From Chara braunii (lineage: Eukaryota > Streptophyta > Charophyceae > Charales > Characeae): 38,878 nt of DNA. Positions 8,392 to 17,810 of the stretch are shown one piece after another. The stretch's first letter is position 1. Each line of letters begins with the position of its first letter. The stretch spans positions 106,991 through 145,868 of the forward strand of contig BFEA01000162.1 in NCBI GenBank assembly GCA_003427395.1, given 5' to 3'. The notes beneath the pieces were generated by a model. That model worked only from the letters and a program-made list of their open reading frames with translations, was not told the origin of the DNA and did no database searches. A program made the translations under genes and the position numbers.

Positions 8392-9819
8392 CAGACTTTT
8401 ATGGTCAGTGCGACAAATGACTTCAAGCATCAACTATCTGCTAATTCGGTCAGGAGGGAAGAATCTGCTGAAAGGGTTAGGAGACTAAAGGAAGAAGGAA
8501 AATGAGAAGCAAAAGAAGAGATTTCGGTGGGAATCAATCAGGTTGCGAAAATGATAAAAACCCTTGGTAAACTCGAGGATGAGAACGGGCAAATTGAAGC
8601 CTTCAAGAAAGCTGTAGAGACTGCTAAGGGAGGAAAGATGGAATTGAGATTCGCATTGACTCATCCCTTTTTAGGAAAATAGTCACTGGGTCAAAAAGAA
8701 AATACAAGCCCAAGGGGATGAAAAAAAAAAACAGTGGCAGTCCTAATAGAAAAAGATTATGATGAAGCATTGGAAAAAGAGAGAAAAATTATAAGAGCAT
8801 TGAGGGAATCAACAAAACTGGAGAATAGGGTCACCAAAGAGAGGTTTGACACAATGAAGATAGACTCGGATCAGTTTATCCTGCCTAAAGAGAAATAATA
8901 TATCTTTAGGATGTGTCAGGAATTCTTTGGTGCTTTCTCCTTTAATGATGAAGAGAGAGGGCGATTGGACGTGGACATGATCAAGATGGCCAAAATTTGG
9001 ACAGTTGATCACGTTCCATGGAATGATAGGCCAACTGAGTATGCCTTGAAGGAATAGGTAGAAGTTGTGAAGTATCTTGACAAAAAGATTGCGTCTAATG
9101 TTGCAGAACCTGCTGATGGACCGTATGCTAACCACTGGTTTTGTTTTTGGAAACCAGGGGGCGGACTAAGATGGATACAGAATCTTTAGAAGCTCAATTA
9201 TGTGACGGTACGTGATGCAGGTAGTCTTCCTAATGCTGATCTCCTCGCTGAATCCTTTGCTGGTCGATGTATTTATTCTCTAGTTGATCTGTATTCTGGC
9301 TATGATCAGTTCCCTATTGATCCCACTAGCCGATCAATGACTGTCATGCACACGTCGAGGGGGTTTGTTCAGATGTGTGTGGTACCTCAGGGCTGGACTA
9401 ACGAAGTGGCAGTGGTTCAAAGGGATATGATCAGATTCATGCAGGATATTTCTCCTGAAATAACTAGTCCCTACATTGATGATAATCCTGTAAAATGACC
9501 CTTGGTAAGAGATGAGACTTTGGTCGCAGAGGGAGTCAGAAAGTTTGTCTGGGAACATGCTGAAGGAGTAAAGATGGTCATAGAAAGACTTCGGAAGTGT
9601 AACCTGACTGCCAGTGGACCAAAGTCCCTTCTCTTCCAACCAAAAGTGATAATCTTGGGCTTCAGATGCTTCTCCAAGAGTAGGAGTCCAGATCCCAAGA
9701 AGATAGACAAAATCTTGAACTGGTCTCTGCCTCTCAAAAGAGTGACAGACGTCAGGAGCTTCTTGGGATTCTGTGAATTCTTGAGGATTTTTATTCCTCT
9801 ATCTTTGCAGAGCCTCTGA
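8392..9819 (+). pseudogene. Element B reverse transcriptase, nonsense-riddled
   Basis: The RT frame follows protease without a shift but carries stops at 8389, 8503, 8680, 8719, 8896, 9055, 9187 and 9496. Conserved parts are clear: an upstream connection with PWNDRP-like text, KLNYVTVRDAG, AGRCIYSLVDLYSGYDQF, a VPQGWTN motif and the catalytic YIDD (nt 9472-9483). The thumb region (ILGF...SRSPDPKKIDKI, SFLGFCEF) runs to about 9800, where a one-base frameshift leads into RNase H. At 9187 the family usually has Gln, so TAG there fits CAG with a C-to-T change; at 9496 Gly is usual. The RT type differs clearly from those of elements A, C and D. Confidence 0.8.
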
Positions 9820-10762
9820 GGGAAATGGTAAGGCAAGGTGCTAATTTAGCATGGAATGATAAAAGACAAGCCGCAGCAGAAACATTGCAAGAAAAACTAA
9901 GAGATGGTGATGTAGTGCTGGGAGTACCATATTATGATGATGAGGAGACAAGACCTTTCATCATTGAGGCAGATAGAGGACCGGTTGCTCTGGGTGGAGT
10001 GCTTATTCAGAAAGATGAAAATGGGAGAGAGAGACCTCTGAGATTTGAGAGCAGAACCCTTAATTCTACAGAGAGAGGCTACACCCAATTCAGGAAAGAG
10101 CTACTGTCAATCATCCATAGTCTCAGGTGCTTCAGGCGCTACGTTTTAGGAAGGAGATTCATCCTGAGGGCTGATGCATCTGCTGTGATAGGTGCCATTA
10201 AAAAACACCAACAGGTAGATCCAACGGTCAGTAGGTGGATCGTTTTCATCTGGACATATGATTTTAAGCTGGAAAAGATTCCCACTGAGAAAAACAAGGC
10301 GGATGGCTTAAGCCGGATTGAGTGGCGAGAAGAAGAAAAAGAAGATGTGAATGGAACAATTGAAGAATCTGCCTATGTTGATAATTTCCTTAATGAAAAA
10401 AATGATGAGGATTATGAAGAGAGAGACAGGTGGGGAGAAACTCCAAGCACATACGTTTATGAGTCGATTCTAGGGAAAAAAGAAGAAAATGAACCAAACG
10501 ATTGGTATGCTAGAGTCAATGCTGCAGTAGTGGCTGCTCATGAGATTGGAGGAAGTTCAGGTTCAAAGGAAGAAGAAGAGAGTGAAAATAAGGAAAAAGG
10601 GATATCTTTCTTCTTTGAAGAATATGATGAAAATTATCAAGAGATTGGCAGAAAGATGGAAAAGGAGCAACTAAAAGAATATTACTGTAAGGATTCAAGG
10701 AAGAAATTCAAATTAAAGAGAGGACATCTCTTTGTGGATGGTAAGGGAGGCTTACCTTCACT
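9804..10762 (+). pseudogene. Element B RNase H and tether, continuing Pol after a frameshift
   Basis: This frame begins where the RT frame is lost (about 9800) and is open to TAA at 10797. RNase H, which removes the RNA strand during reverse transcription, is visible from PFIIEADRGP through TERGYTQFRKELLSI, ILRADASAV and ADGLSRIEW (about 9950-10320). An acidic tether of about 130 residues follows (KEEEESENKEKG), then HLFVDGKGGLP at about 10731-10755, which in relatives immediately precedes the integrase zinc finger. That finger is missing: the sequence jumps into the integrase core in another frame at 10763. Confidence 0.78.
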
Positions 10763-11659
10763 ATGCCTCCAGACAAGGGTGGGATGGGATACATATTAAA
10801 CATGAAAGATAATTTCTCTGGATATGTTGAGGCAAAAACTCTGAAAAGGAAGACGGTCGAGCAAGTGGCTGACTGGATAAAAGAAGTATATCTCAGGTAT
10901 CCTTTTATCAGATAATTTATCTCAGACAGAGGATCAGGATTTAGGAATGAGATTGTCAGAAGAACCACACTCAGATTGGGTGTCAGAATTCGATATGTGA
11001 CTACTTACCATCCTCAAGCGAACGCACCTGTTGAAAGAGGGCACAAAACTTTGAAAGATTCCTTGGCCAAGTGGTGTGAAGGGAAACTCAGCAACTGGCC
11101 AAAGGTGTTAAGAGCTGCTGTATATGCTGATAATATCACAGTCAAGAGAACTACTGGTTATGCACCTTTTACTCTGTGGTACGGGCGATATGCTACATTG
11201 CCTATTGAGAGTATTGTCAAGACATGGTCAAGTCAAAAAAGCGACAGAGACTATTATATTTCAGAACTCCTCCAGATCAGAATGAGGCAGATATCTGAAG
11301 TTGATCACGTAGTGATGGATGCAGCAGAGAGGATGGCATCCAGCAGACTATCGGATCAAGAAAGATGGAACAAGAAAAGGTATATAAGAAAAAAGAAATT
11401 GAAGATTGGAGATGTTGTTCTTCTGTTTGACAGTTCCCTTGAGACACAATGGAGTAAAAGATTGGAGCCCAGATGGCTTGGCCCTTACAGAATCACAGGA
11501 GAAGCAGAAGGCAAGGTTTATGAGATATCAGAGATGGATGGATCCATAGTTCACGACATGGTGTCAGGGTCAAGACTTCGTAAGTTTATCTTCAGAGATC
11601 CTGACCTCATCCCTACAGTGACACCAAAGAGAGGAAAGAGGAGTCAACCATCCAAGTAA
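10763..11659 (+). pseudogene. Element B integrase, lacking the HHCC finger and first catalytic Asp
   Basis: The integrase core is entered directly at MPPDKGGMGYI (ATG 10763), a motif that in the family follows the first catalytic Asp. Everything upstream in the domain, including the HHCC zinc finger and that Asp, is absent. The second Asp (SDRGSGF, codon 10925-10927) and the Glu (HPQANAPVERGH, codon 11033-11035) are present. An in-frame TAA lies at 10913-10915. The C-terminal GPY module (WLGPYRITGE) is intact and the ORF ends at 11659 with a basic tail. There is no chromodomain. The protein cannot be catalytically active. Confidence 0.82.
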
Positions 11660-11762
11660 GAGCAGTCATAGAGGACTGAGAAAGAGTACAGTAAGACACT
11701 GTGGCAGTGAGGCTCAACTGTCAACAGACAATGATCATTCTTGCATAGTCTTTTCAGCATTC

Positions 11763-11832
11763 CAGTTTCAGTATTTCAGTTTCAGTACTTCAACTTCAGC
11801 AATTCAGTTTCAATACTTCAGTTTTCAGCAAG
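11763..11832 (+). repeat. 14-bp tandem repeat (5 units) just after integrase
   Basis: Five consecutive 14-bp units of the type CAGTTTCAGTACTT and CAGTTTTCAGCAAG lie 104 bp after the integrase stop. The same 14-bp unit recurs as a longer array at 21090-21299, near the 3' LTR, tying the two ends of the 3' region together. Confidence 0.75.
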
Positions 11833-13126
11833 TCATTTTATTATCAATTTCAACAAAGTTAATGAAACTATATCTTTGATGCAGTGCTGCAGTCGTTCCA
11901 TGAGTGTCAAATCCTAAAAAGTGGGAAGTAAGTGTGAGTACAGTTCTGGGATCTAAGAAGCTCATGACTGTGGCACATCAAATGATACAAGCAGTATTAT
12001 TCTTATGACAGAGAAAGCATGATGTGCATAAAGAAGTTCAGTTCTGTCTGATTGAAAGTTATCAGCAGGACTTCACGTCTCTGACTAAGTTGTCCATCCG
12101 AGAGATTCGGACGAAGGCAGGTATAAAGAAGTCCAACTTTACTTGACTAAGAGTGTTCAGTAGAGAGACTTCGTGCTTCTTGGCTAAGGGCCTGTCTTCG
12201 CTCAGATGAGGGAAGGGACCTCTATGAGACCAGTGTTTCAATATTTCCTTGAGACTGACGGGACGTCTCTTGGAAAAGAAATCACAGTTGAGGGAAGGGA
12301 CCTCTCTGGGGCTAGCACTAAGTTCGTTACTTGAGGCTAAAGAGAGGTCTTTTGCAAACCATTAGTGTTGGCTAGCTTGTTATTGTTCAGTGCCTCTTGA
12401 GACTGAAGGGACGTCTCTTGAGAAATGGTTGTCCTGTTATGGGGGTATGGGCAGTCTGCTTGTGGGGAATCGTATGCTTGTCTGACTGTCTGTGCTTGCT
12501 GTTATCTTCACTAACCTCAGATGTTGTTGGTTGCCGGGGCCAGCCAGAGACTTACCGCAGTAGGTTGCAATCTGGTGGGGTCAGCAGGTCCCCGACGCGA
12601 GTGTCAAATTCCGTAGTCTGACTGAGGCTAAGGCTCCGGGGGCCTGGCCCGTGAGGTTGGAAGGGGTCAGCTGGAACCCTACCGCAGTAAGAGGATGCAA
12701 TCCAGTAAGGTTAGCCAGAACCTTGAGTTGTAGTTAGACCGGGTCCTACACTCGAAAATCTGGGCGGGGTAGCCAGAACCCTAGGCCAGAAGCTGGTGGG
12801 TGAGCCGGTCCCCGACCGCCGAGGTGAAATCCGGATCGTAGACAATATGATTGACGGGACGTCTACTTTCATAGGGTGACCTGACCCGCTATAGTCTGGG
12901 TGTCCTGGCGAGAGTGCCCAAGGGCTGCCATACTCGAGTAGTGGGTATGGTGGGTCCTGACCTGGAGGCAGGTCAAAGGGGCTGTCAAAACAAATGGTCT
13001 GACTAGTCCTGGCCTGAGGCGGGCCGAATGAGGGATGTCAGACTGACGGGACGTNTGTCACCCCTAGCCAGTGGGAGGCTAAAACCAAGGCAATCAACTG
13101 ATTCTGGGTGTGGACTGTTGTGTAGC
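11833..13126 (+). other. Non-coding 3' region of element B with dispersed short repeats
   Basis: No credible ORF was found. The stretch holds four diverged copies of GACTGACGGGACGTCT (12253, 12401, 12849, 13041), two copies of GAGGGAAGGGACCTCT (about 12207 and 12292), and a poorly conserved tandem repeat between about 12520 and 12840 built on ACCGCAGTA, GCAATC and GGTCCCCGACC. It looks like an old tandem array. Confidence 0.5.
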
Positions 13127-13130
13127 ATTT

Positions 13131-13178
13131 ATTATTTTATTATTTTATTATTTTATTATTTTATTATTTTATTATTTT
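13131..13178 (+). repeat. Octanucleotide microsatellite (ATTATTTT)6
   Basis: Six exact ATTATTTT units, continuing imperfectly to about 13205. It is AT-only and flanked by GC-richer sequence. It produces a spurious hydrophobic translation, so no gene is called. Confidence 0.9.
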
Positions 13179-13318
13179 ACTATTTATTCTTGGGATTTTA
13201 TTTTATTCTGTTGATTGCATGATTGCTGTTTATCAGGAGATCTGCATGCTAGGGGCGCAATTATTGTCTGTGGGACTCGCTGATTTGCAGGTATACAAAT
13301 ATTTATTTGAAGTTTCCA

Positions 13319-13497
13319 GGCCAGAGAAAATGAAAAGGGTTTGGTATCCCCTCCCTTTTATCTGAGAAGATGAGGAGACGCCTCACTCAGACCAGAGAAA
13401 GAAGACAGGGTTTGGTATCCCCTGAATCATGTGAGAAGTTGGTGAGATATCTTGCCCAGACCAGAAAGCAGAAAAGAGGGTTTAGTATGCTCTACCT
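13319..13497 (+). repeat. About 70-bp tandem repeat, 2.5 copies
   Basis: Units start at about 13319, 13389 and 13459. Each has (GA)CCAGA(GA)AAA, then GGGTTTGGTATCCCCT, then a GAGAAG...GAGA segment. The third copy is cut off and reads GGGTTTAGTATGCTCT. Divergence is moderate. Confidence 0.65.
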
Positions 13498-13814
13498 TGA
13501 GCGTGGCAGACTGAACAAGTGACTCAAATAGTGATATCAAACTGATGATGTTTTGATCTTTTCAACTGAAGTGAAAGTCAAGGTAACTTTTCCTTACTGT
13601 ACAGTTCAAGGTGAGGTCAAACCTCGAAATGATAAGAGGCCAGGATCAGCAACAAGCAAAGAGGATGAAAACATAATCCTTTTTAAATTTACTTGGTGGC
13701 CGACAAGCGGCCTGGTTCGCAAGGAACCGACGTCCCTGGCCTAAAGCCAAACTCTCAGGCCTGGGACGCTATGAAGTGGACAGGATTGAAAGTTTTGTGA
13801 GCCAGAAGTTAGAT

Positions 13815-14258
13815 TCAAAAGTCTGAAAAGAAGTCACGCTTGTATAAGACATAAAAGACAGCTATGAGCTCGAGCTGGAAAAGAAAGAGAAGAAAGAAGA
13901 TGCTGAAGAGAATGCAGTGACTGGGATGATGAGGTGATGTGACAGCACATGGGACAGGAGGAGGCGGAGCCGGTACTAAGGCCTTGTTTACTGCTGGAGT
14001 GGAAGGAGCCCTAGGGATATAAGGGGGTGAGGAAGCGCTGGGGGTGCCATAGCGCACGTTGAACTTCTTGCGAAGTAACTCCATCCTGTCAGGAGATGGA
14101 GTTCTATCGTACCATCCTCCTAACGAGTAGCGGGGGTATGACCTTAAACGACCATAACCGCGTAGCTCTTCCTCTTCCTCCTCCTCTGAGCTATAATCCT
14201 GTTGAGCCCTAGCTGGCGGTTCTTCCTTTGCTTTCCCTCCTCTTCCTCCTCCTCTGAG
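13815..14258 (-). CDS. Antisense proline-rich ORF with hydrophobic tail inside element B
   Basis: On the minus strand a frame is open from about 14258 to the stop at 13815, with its first ATG at 14084. Upstream of the ATG it reads acidic and aromatic text (DYSSEEEEEELRGYGRLRSY and TPSPDRMELLRKKFNVRYG). It continues Pro-rich (SSPPYIPRAPSTP, PAPPPPVP) and ends in a hydrophobic stretch (LFSIFFLLFLFQLELIAVF) that could span a membrane. A separate minus-strand ATG at 14352 begins MPKRVATRVEGEEEEEGK in another frame; a 68-bp tandem duplication lies between the two. Antisense genes are known in the 3' region of some plant Gypsy elements such as Grande, but I see no homology to them. It may be chance, since the plus strand is purine-rich here. 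Confidence 0.35.
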   Translation of the reverse strand, partial: LRGGGRGGKAKEEPPARAQQDYSSEEEEEEELRGYGRLRSYPRYSLGGWYDRTPSPDRMELLRKKFNVRYGTPSASSPPYIPRAPSTPAVNKALVPAPPPPVPCAVTSPHHPSHCILFSIFFLLFLFQLELIAVFYVLYKRDFFSDF

Positions 14259-14307
14259 CTATAATCCCGTCGAGCCCTAGCTGGCGGTTCTTCCTTTGCT
14301 TTCCCTC
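14172..14307 (+). repeat. 68-bp tandem duplication, CT-rich
   Basis: Two nearly identical 68-bp copies (14172-14239 and 14240-14307, differing at about two positions), with the shared core GAGCTATAATCC and AGCCCTAGCTGGCGGTTC. The period is not a multiple of three, so it breaks the minus-strand reading frame that crosses it. The high identity points to a recent duplication. Confidence 0.85.
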
Positions 14308-14352
14308 CTCTTCCTCCTCTCCCTCTACCCTGGTCGCGACGCGTTTAGGCAT

Positions 14353-15099
14353 GATGCAGGATGAGCGGCTACCAGAAGGGGAAGATGAGGGTAGGGTAAT
14401 ACAATATTAAGGGCTATGACTAAAGGGGCACAAGCAAAATTCACGACGATGAGACGAAAAATGGAAGATGAGAGATTATTGATAGAAGAATGGTCGTGTT
14501 AGACATGGAAGACTACAGTACAATACACAAAGAAGAAAGTGAGCGCTAAGAAAAGAGACGAGTGCAGAAAGGGAAGGCGAGCGCTGAAAAGGGGCAACTA
14601 GCATAACGAGTGTGCAGCGGAACGCTGCGTTGTATCGCAGTGAAGTACTGAGAATGAATGAGAATCTCAAGATGTGCGTTGTTTCTTATACTTTTCAAGT
14701 GGACAGCAGGACCCAGCGGGGACGCTGGGCGGGGGTTTAGTATTATGTCGGAGGGCACGGTGTCCCGACCCTCCTCCGTGTACCAAGTCCCTAGTTGATA
14801 CCACCCTTAGCTTTAGTGCTGCGATCTGTAACTACTCCCGAAAATACTATGACACTTGGTACCTGGGCTGCACCATGACGTGGACCGGTCCTGCTTGGCA
14901 CCTGCCTTAACAAAAGGGTGCGCCACAGGACCTTCCTTTGGTCCACACAGGCTCGGCGCCCTGCTGTATAGCAGAGCACAACCGGCCTGTAACTGTGGTA
15001 GCCGCCGGGTCTACCGTGGGACGCAAAGGCGAAGGGGTTGGCGTAGTCTTTTCTACTGCGCGCCGAGTGCCGTGTTGCCAAGTTATGGGTTAGGTGCAA
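14353..15099 (+). other. Non-coding 3' region of element B, no feature recognised
   Basis: Several short ORFs on both strands overlap one another with no family motif. There is a GGGACGCTGGGCGGGGG-type GC run near 14716-14735 and otherwise unremarkable sequence. I see nothing that supports a gene here. Confidence 0.4.
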
Positions 15100-15920
15100 G
15101 GGGTAGAAGTCGCTATCGGGGAAGGAAAAGAGAAAAAGAAAAATAAAGCGTCAAATTTAGACTCGTTTTCTTTTGTGTGGGGAAATCTGGTGGCCTCAGG
15201 TCGCTGTGATGCTATGGTTTCCTTTCCAATTTTGAAATGTCGTCATCATTATTATTATTAATTTAATTGTTATTATTACTTAAATTTCCTATTTTTGATT
15301 TTTCGCCTGTCGATCTGTCACTTCGTAGGGAAAGGGCCACCGATTTGGGTTTTCGGACCGTAACTGCGGTCTTATGGTCTGGGTTTTACTGACCCCTTGT
15401 ATATCGCCTGTACCAGACCTGTTCGTCCGAACCTCTCGGTGAGACCCCGGTGGCCAGGTTAAGGGGGCAGACACAGAGAGGACTGAAGGGAGAAAAATAA
15501 GAAAAGGGAGAAAAGGAAGGAAACCGATTGGAAGTTGGGCTTTAGCTTTGTGTGTGGGCTCGTATCGCCGTTCGGGCGAGGCTGTTGCGCGGCGGAATTT
15601 TGAAACGCCATCTTTTCCTTTTCTCTATTGTTACTTAGCTTTCTTTTCGCTCGATTGTCCGATTTGGTTTGCCCTTAGCCTATCACTTCACAGGAAAGCC
15701 AACGGTTGGAAATTCGAGCTTGAGCTATTTTGTGCGGCCTAAGTGGGTCGACCCCTCGTATATTGTTTGCTCTGAGCTTATTCGACTGAGTGCCGCGTTG
15801 CAGGACCTCAAAAGAGGGGCGACCCGCGGCCGCATTGGTAGGGAGCCTATCACCCCCCCCGTGGAGGGTCATAAGCCCCCTCCTTGCCATCGGACACGGG
15901 TACCCGTCGGGTATAGGCTG
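15100..15920 (+). repeat. Diverged tandem duplication, about 380-bp units
   Basis: Two copies (about 15100-15475 and 15476-15920) share, in order: a purine-rich GAAGGAAAAGAG tract, TTTGTGTG(T)GGG, ATTTTGAAA(T/C)G, a T-rich stretch, TCACTTC(G/A)(T/C)AGG, GACCCCT(T/C)GTATAT and a CTGAGCTTATTC/CAGACCTGTTC segment. The copies are old and differ by many substitutions and indels. No coding potential is evident in either. Confidence 0.6.
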
Positions 15921-16225
15921 ACGTGTGCGTTTTGAGGGAAGGAAAGAGCTTGTCAGTATTCCGTTATGGGACTCTAATTTTCTTTTTGGGCAGTGACCAC
16001 GTCATGATAATTAGTGACTTGACAATAAAATAGTGGTTTCGAACCATATCTCGACTGTTGAGTTTCTGGTTTTCGAATTATTCAGTTTTTTATTCTGTCT
16101 TATATTTTGGGTTAGAGAAATTCAAAAAGAAAAAGGCCTTTTCTGCTGTGTTGGCGCTGCTGGTATGAGAAAGCAGTGGGTAGTCTGTGTACCCGAGTGT
16201 TGAGTTTTGAGCGGTGTGTAATTGA

Positions 16226-16810
16226 ATGGCAATTATGTTGCGTAGCAATGGCCTTTTTGGCTATAGGCCAAGGCACCTGAGGTTTTACTGGAGCTGGGAA
16301 CCTATGCGTGAAGAGGGTGTTGCGGTGGATGTATGCCTGACTTACAGCAAGAGTGAGGGGCAGGCTAGACTGAGAATCAATGTCTACGGTGGGAAGGAGC
16401 AAGAGATGAGGGAAGATGCGAAAATACAGGGTGTGGTCACCGAGGCTCGGAGCAGGGCGGAATGGAGGTGCCGACGAGATGGGGTAACCGCGGCATTACG
16501 AGTTACGGTCACTTACCATGAGGAGGAGACCTCCACGGGTACGACAGAGAGAGAGCAACAAGAACTGGATCGGGACTTAGAGGCGGAGTCCGAAGATAGC
16601 GAGGACCTGACTCAGTCCTGGCACGGGCTGGAGCAGTGGAGGAGAGAGCACCCGCCAACTGAGTCGGTAGAGGACGGACCCGAGGCCAGTTCGGCCCGGG
16701 GCAGAGCAAGACAGCTGGACCATCGAGCGTGGAGGCGAGTAATAGACGGGATTGAGCTTGGGGGAAGAGAGAGAGAGATACGTAGGCGCGGCCTGATGCA
16801 GGGAGAGTGA
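16226..16810 (+). CDS. Acidic hypothetical ORF of element B, possible X-like core
   Basis: A 194-residue ORF with no stop. The N-terminal third reads LRFYWSWEPMREEGVAVDV, CLTYSKSEGQ and LRINVYGG, which resembles the family X core (VVLTHF...GD.YD[IV]R.Y). A second beta-like stretch (ALRVTVTYHEEET) follows. The C-terminal half is charged and disordered in appearance (ELDRDLEAESEDSEDL, then Arg-rich). The region is more GC-rich and CpG-rich than B gag-pol. If real, it would be a nuclear or RNA-associated accessory protein; that is inference only. It could be an accidental ORF. Confidence 0.4.
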   Translation: MAIMLRSNGLFGYRPRHLRFYWSWEPMREEGVAVDVCLTYSKSEGQARLRINVYGGKEQEMREDAKIQGVVTEARSRAEWRCRRDGVTAALRVTVTYHEEETSTGTTEREQQELDRDLEAESEDSEDLTQSWHGLEQWRREHPPTESVEDGPEASSARGRARQLDHRAWRRVIDGIELGGREREIRRRGLMQGE

Positions 16811-16840
16811 GCGGGAACGAGACGAGTTTGCTGAGGTCGA

Positions 16841-17135
16841 TTGACGTCAACCCTTTTTTTTTCGCGCAAGCTTGCGCTACGTCACGCGAAAGTGCCGAAC
16901 GAGGGAGTCAACCACGAAGAGACGGGGACGAGTTCGACAACGGCAGGTTCTCAAAGAAAAACCCGCTGGCACGATCAAGGGGTCAACACGTGCTGTTCTG
17001 AGAAACGGAGAGAGAGCGCGGGGGGTTGCGCAGTTGCACGAGAGACACACGCGACAAGGTCGCAGCACAAGGAGAAAAGGTCAACACATGGGGTCACTCG
17101 AGAGAGAGAGAGTTGGTTGATGTCAACATTGGCCT
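16841..17135 (+). promoter_or_regulatory. Cluster of GTCAAC motifs with a TTGACGTCAA palindrome
   Basis: A perfect 10-bp palindrome TTGACGTCAA lies at 16841-16850 and contains TGACGTCA, the core recognised by plant bZIP (TGA/as-1-type) factors; TTGAC is also the WRKY W-box core. Four further (G)GTCAAC copies follow, near 16908, 16981, 17080 and 17123. The spacing is irregular. No promoter function is shown. Confidence 0.3.
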
Positions 17136-17524
17136 CAATCCTGCGGGCATTGTGGCCTTCTCTCTCTCCCGTAACGCCCTGGGCCCGCCAAGCTGCAGTG
17201 GACCATGATGTGTGGTAGGAGACAGGAAGTTGAGACGGATGTAGGAGAAAGAAGGAATGCGTGTGACTGATCAAGAAGAGAGTGCTTGATTCTGCCAGAT
17301 ACGGTTAACACACATTGCTGCCTCCAAGCGTGCTCAAGGCGTCCAGTGTGAGGCGCGACGAAGTTTTATTTGGCAGGAGTTCTGTCTGTGCAATTCTCTT
17401 CTCTGCTTTTTGCGCATTTCGCCAGGCTGAGTTGTTTCGGAGTGTCTCTCACTCATTCGCCAAGCAAAACAGTGGAAGCGTGTAAGAGGAGCGATCAAGA
17501 CCCACGCAAGCACGCGGGCTATTC

Positions 17525-17810
17525 ATGGCAGAACTAGAGTGGAGGGAAGGCCAACGGAAGAGCAAGGTGGTTAACATCAAAGGTTACTGGTACGCTAGCG
17601 TGGTGCGTGAGTCTACTTCTTCTGGTGGAAAGTGCAGAAGAGATGTGGGTGAGATAGGGAGTCTGTTTGAAGAAGGGGGCTGGTTTCAAGAGAAGAGATG
17701 ACGATCAAAGCTACGTGTTTGTGGAATACGGAGGAAGTCGGAACCCTCACATGGTGCAGTGGGAACTCCGCCCTCTTAGAGTTCAAAGTAGTCACATCTG
17801 GATAGTTTAA
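17525..17810 (+). pseudogene. Frameshifted Tudor/Agenet-like ORF in the 3' region of element B
   Basis: An ATG at 17525 opens MAELEWREGQRKSKVVNIKG followed by YWYASVVRES, running to TGA at 17699-17701. Two bases before that stop another frame takes over (from 17697) with DDDQSYVFVEYGG, SRNPHMVQWELRPLRV and TAA at 17808. Joined across one shift, the pattern G-x-WY-x-A-x-V ... V-x-V-x-Y-G-G ... V-x-W-x-LRP is that of a Tudor/Agenet-type beta-barrel, a fold that commonly binds methylated histones or other methylated proteins. The total is about 95 residues, a plausible single domain. The family match is by eye only. Both halves are needed, which argues for a once-functional gene. Confidence 0.5.

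Noticed and set aside
5590-9500. Reassigned stop codons (variant genetic code) as explanation for the many stops in B
   Set aside because: All three stop codons occur, the expected residues differ between sites (Gln, Gly), and neighbouring elements A and D have long frames with ordinary stops.
16020-16050. GGTTTCGAACC as a possible tRNA T-loop
   Set aside because: No acceptor or anticodon stem could be built around it; it is only a short palindrome.
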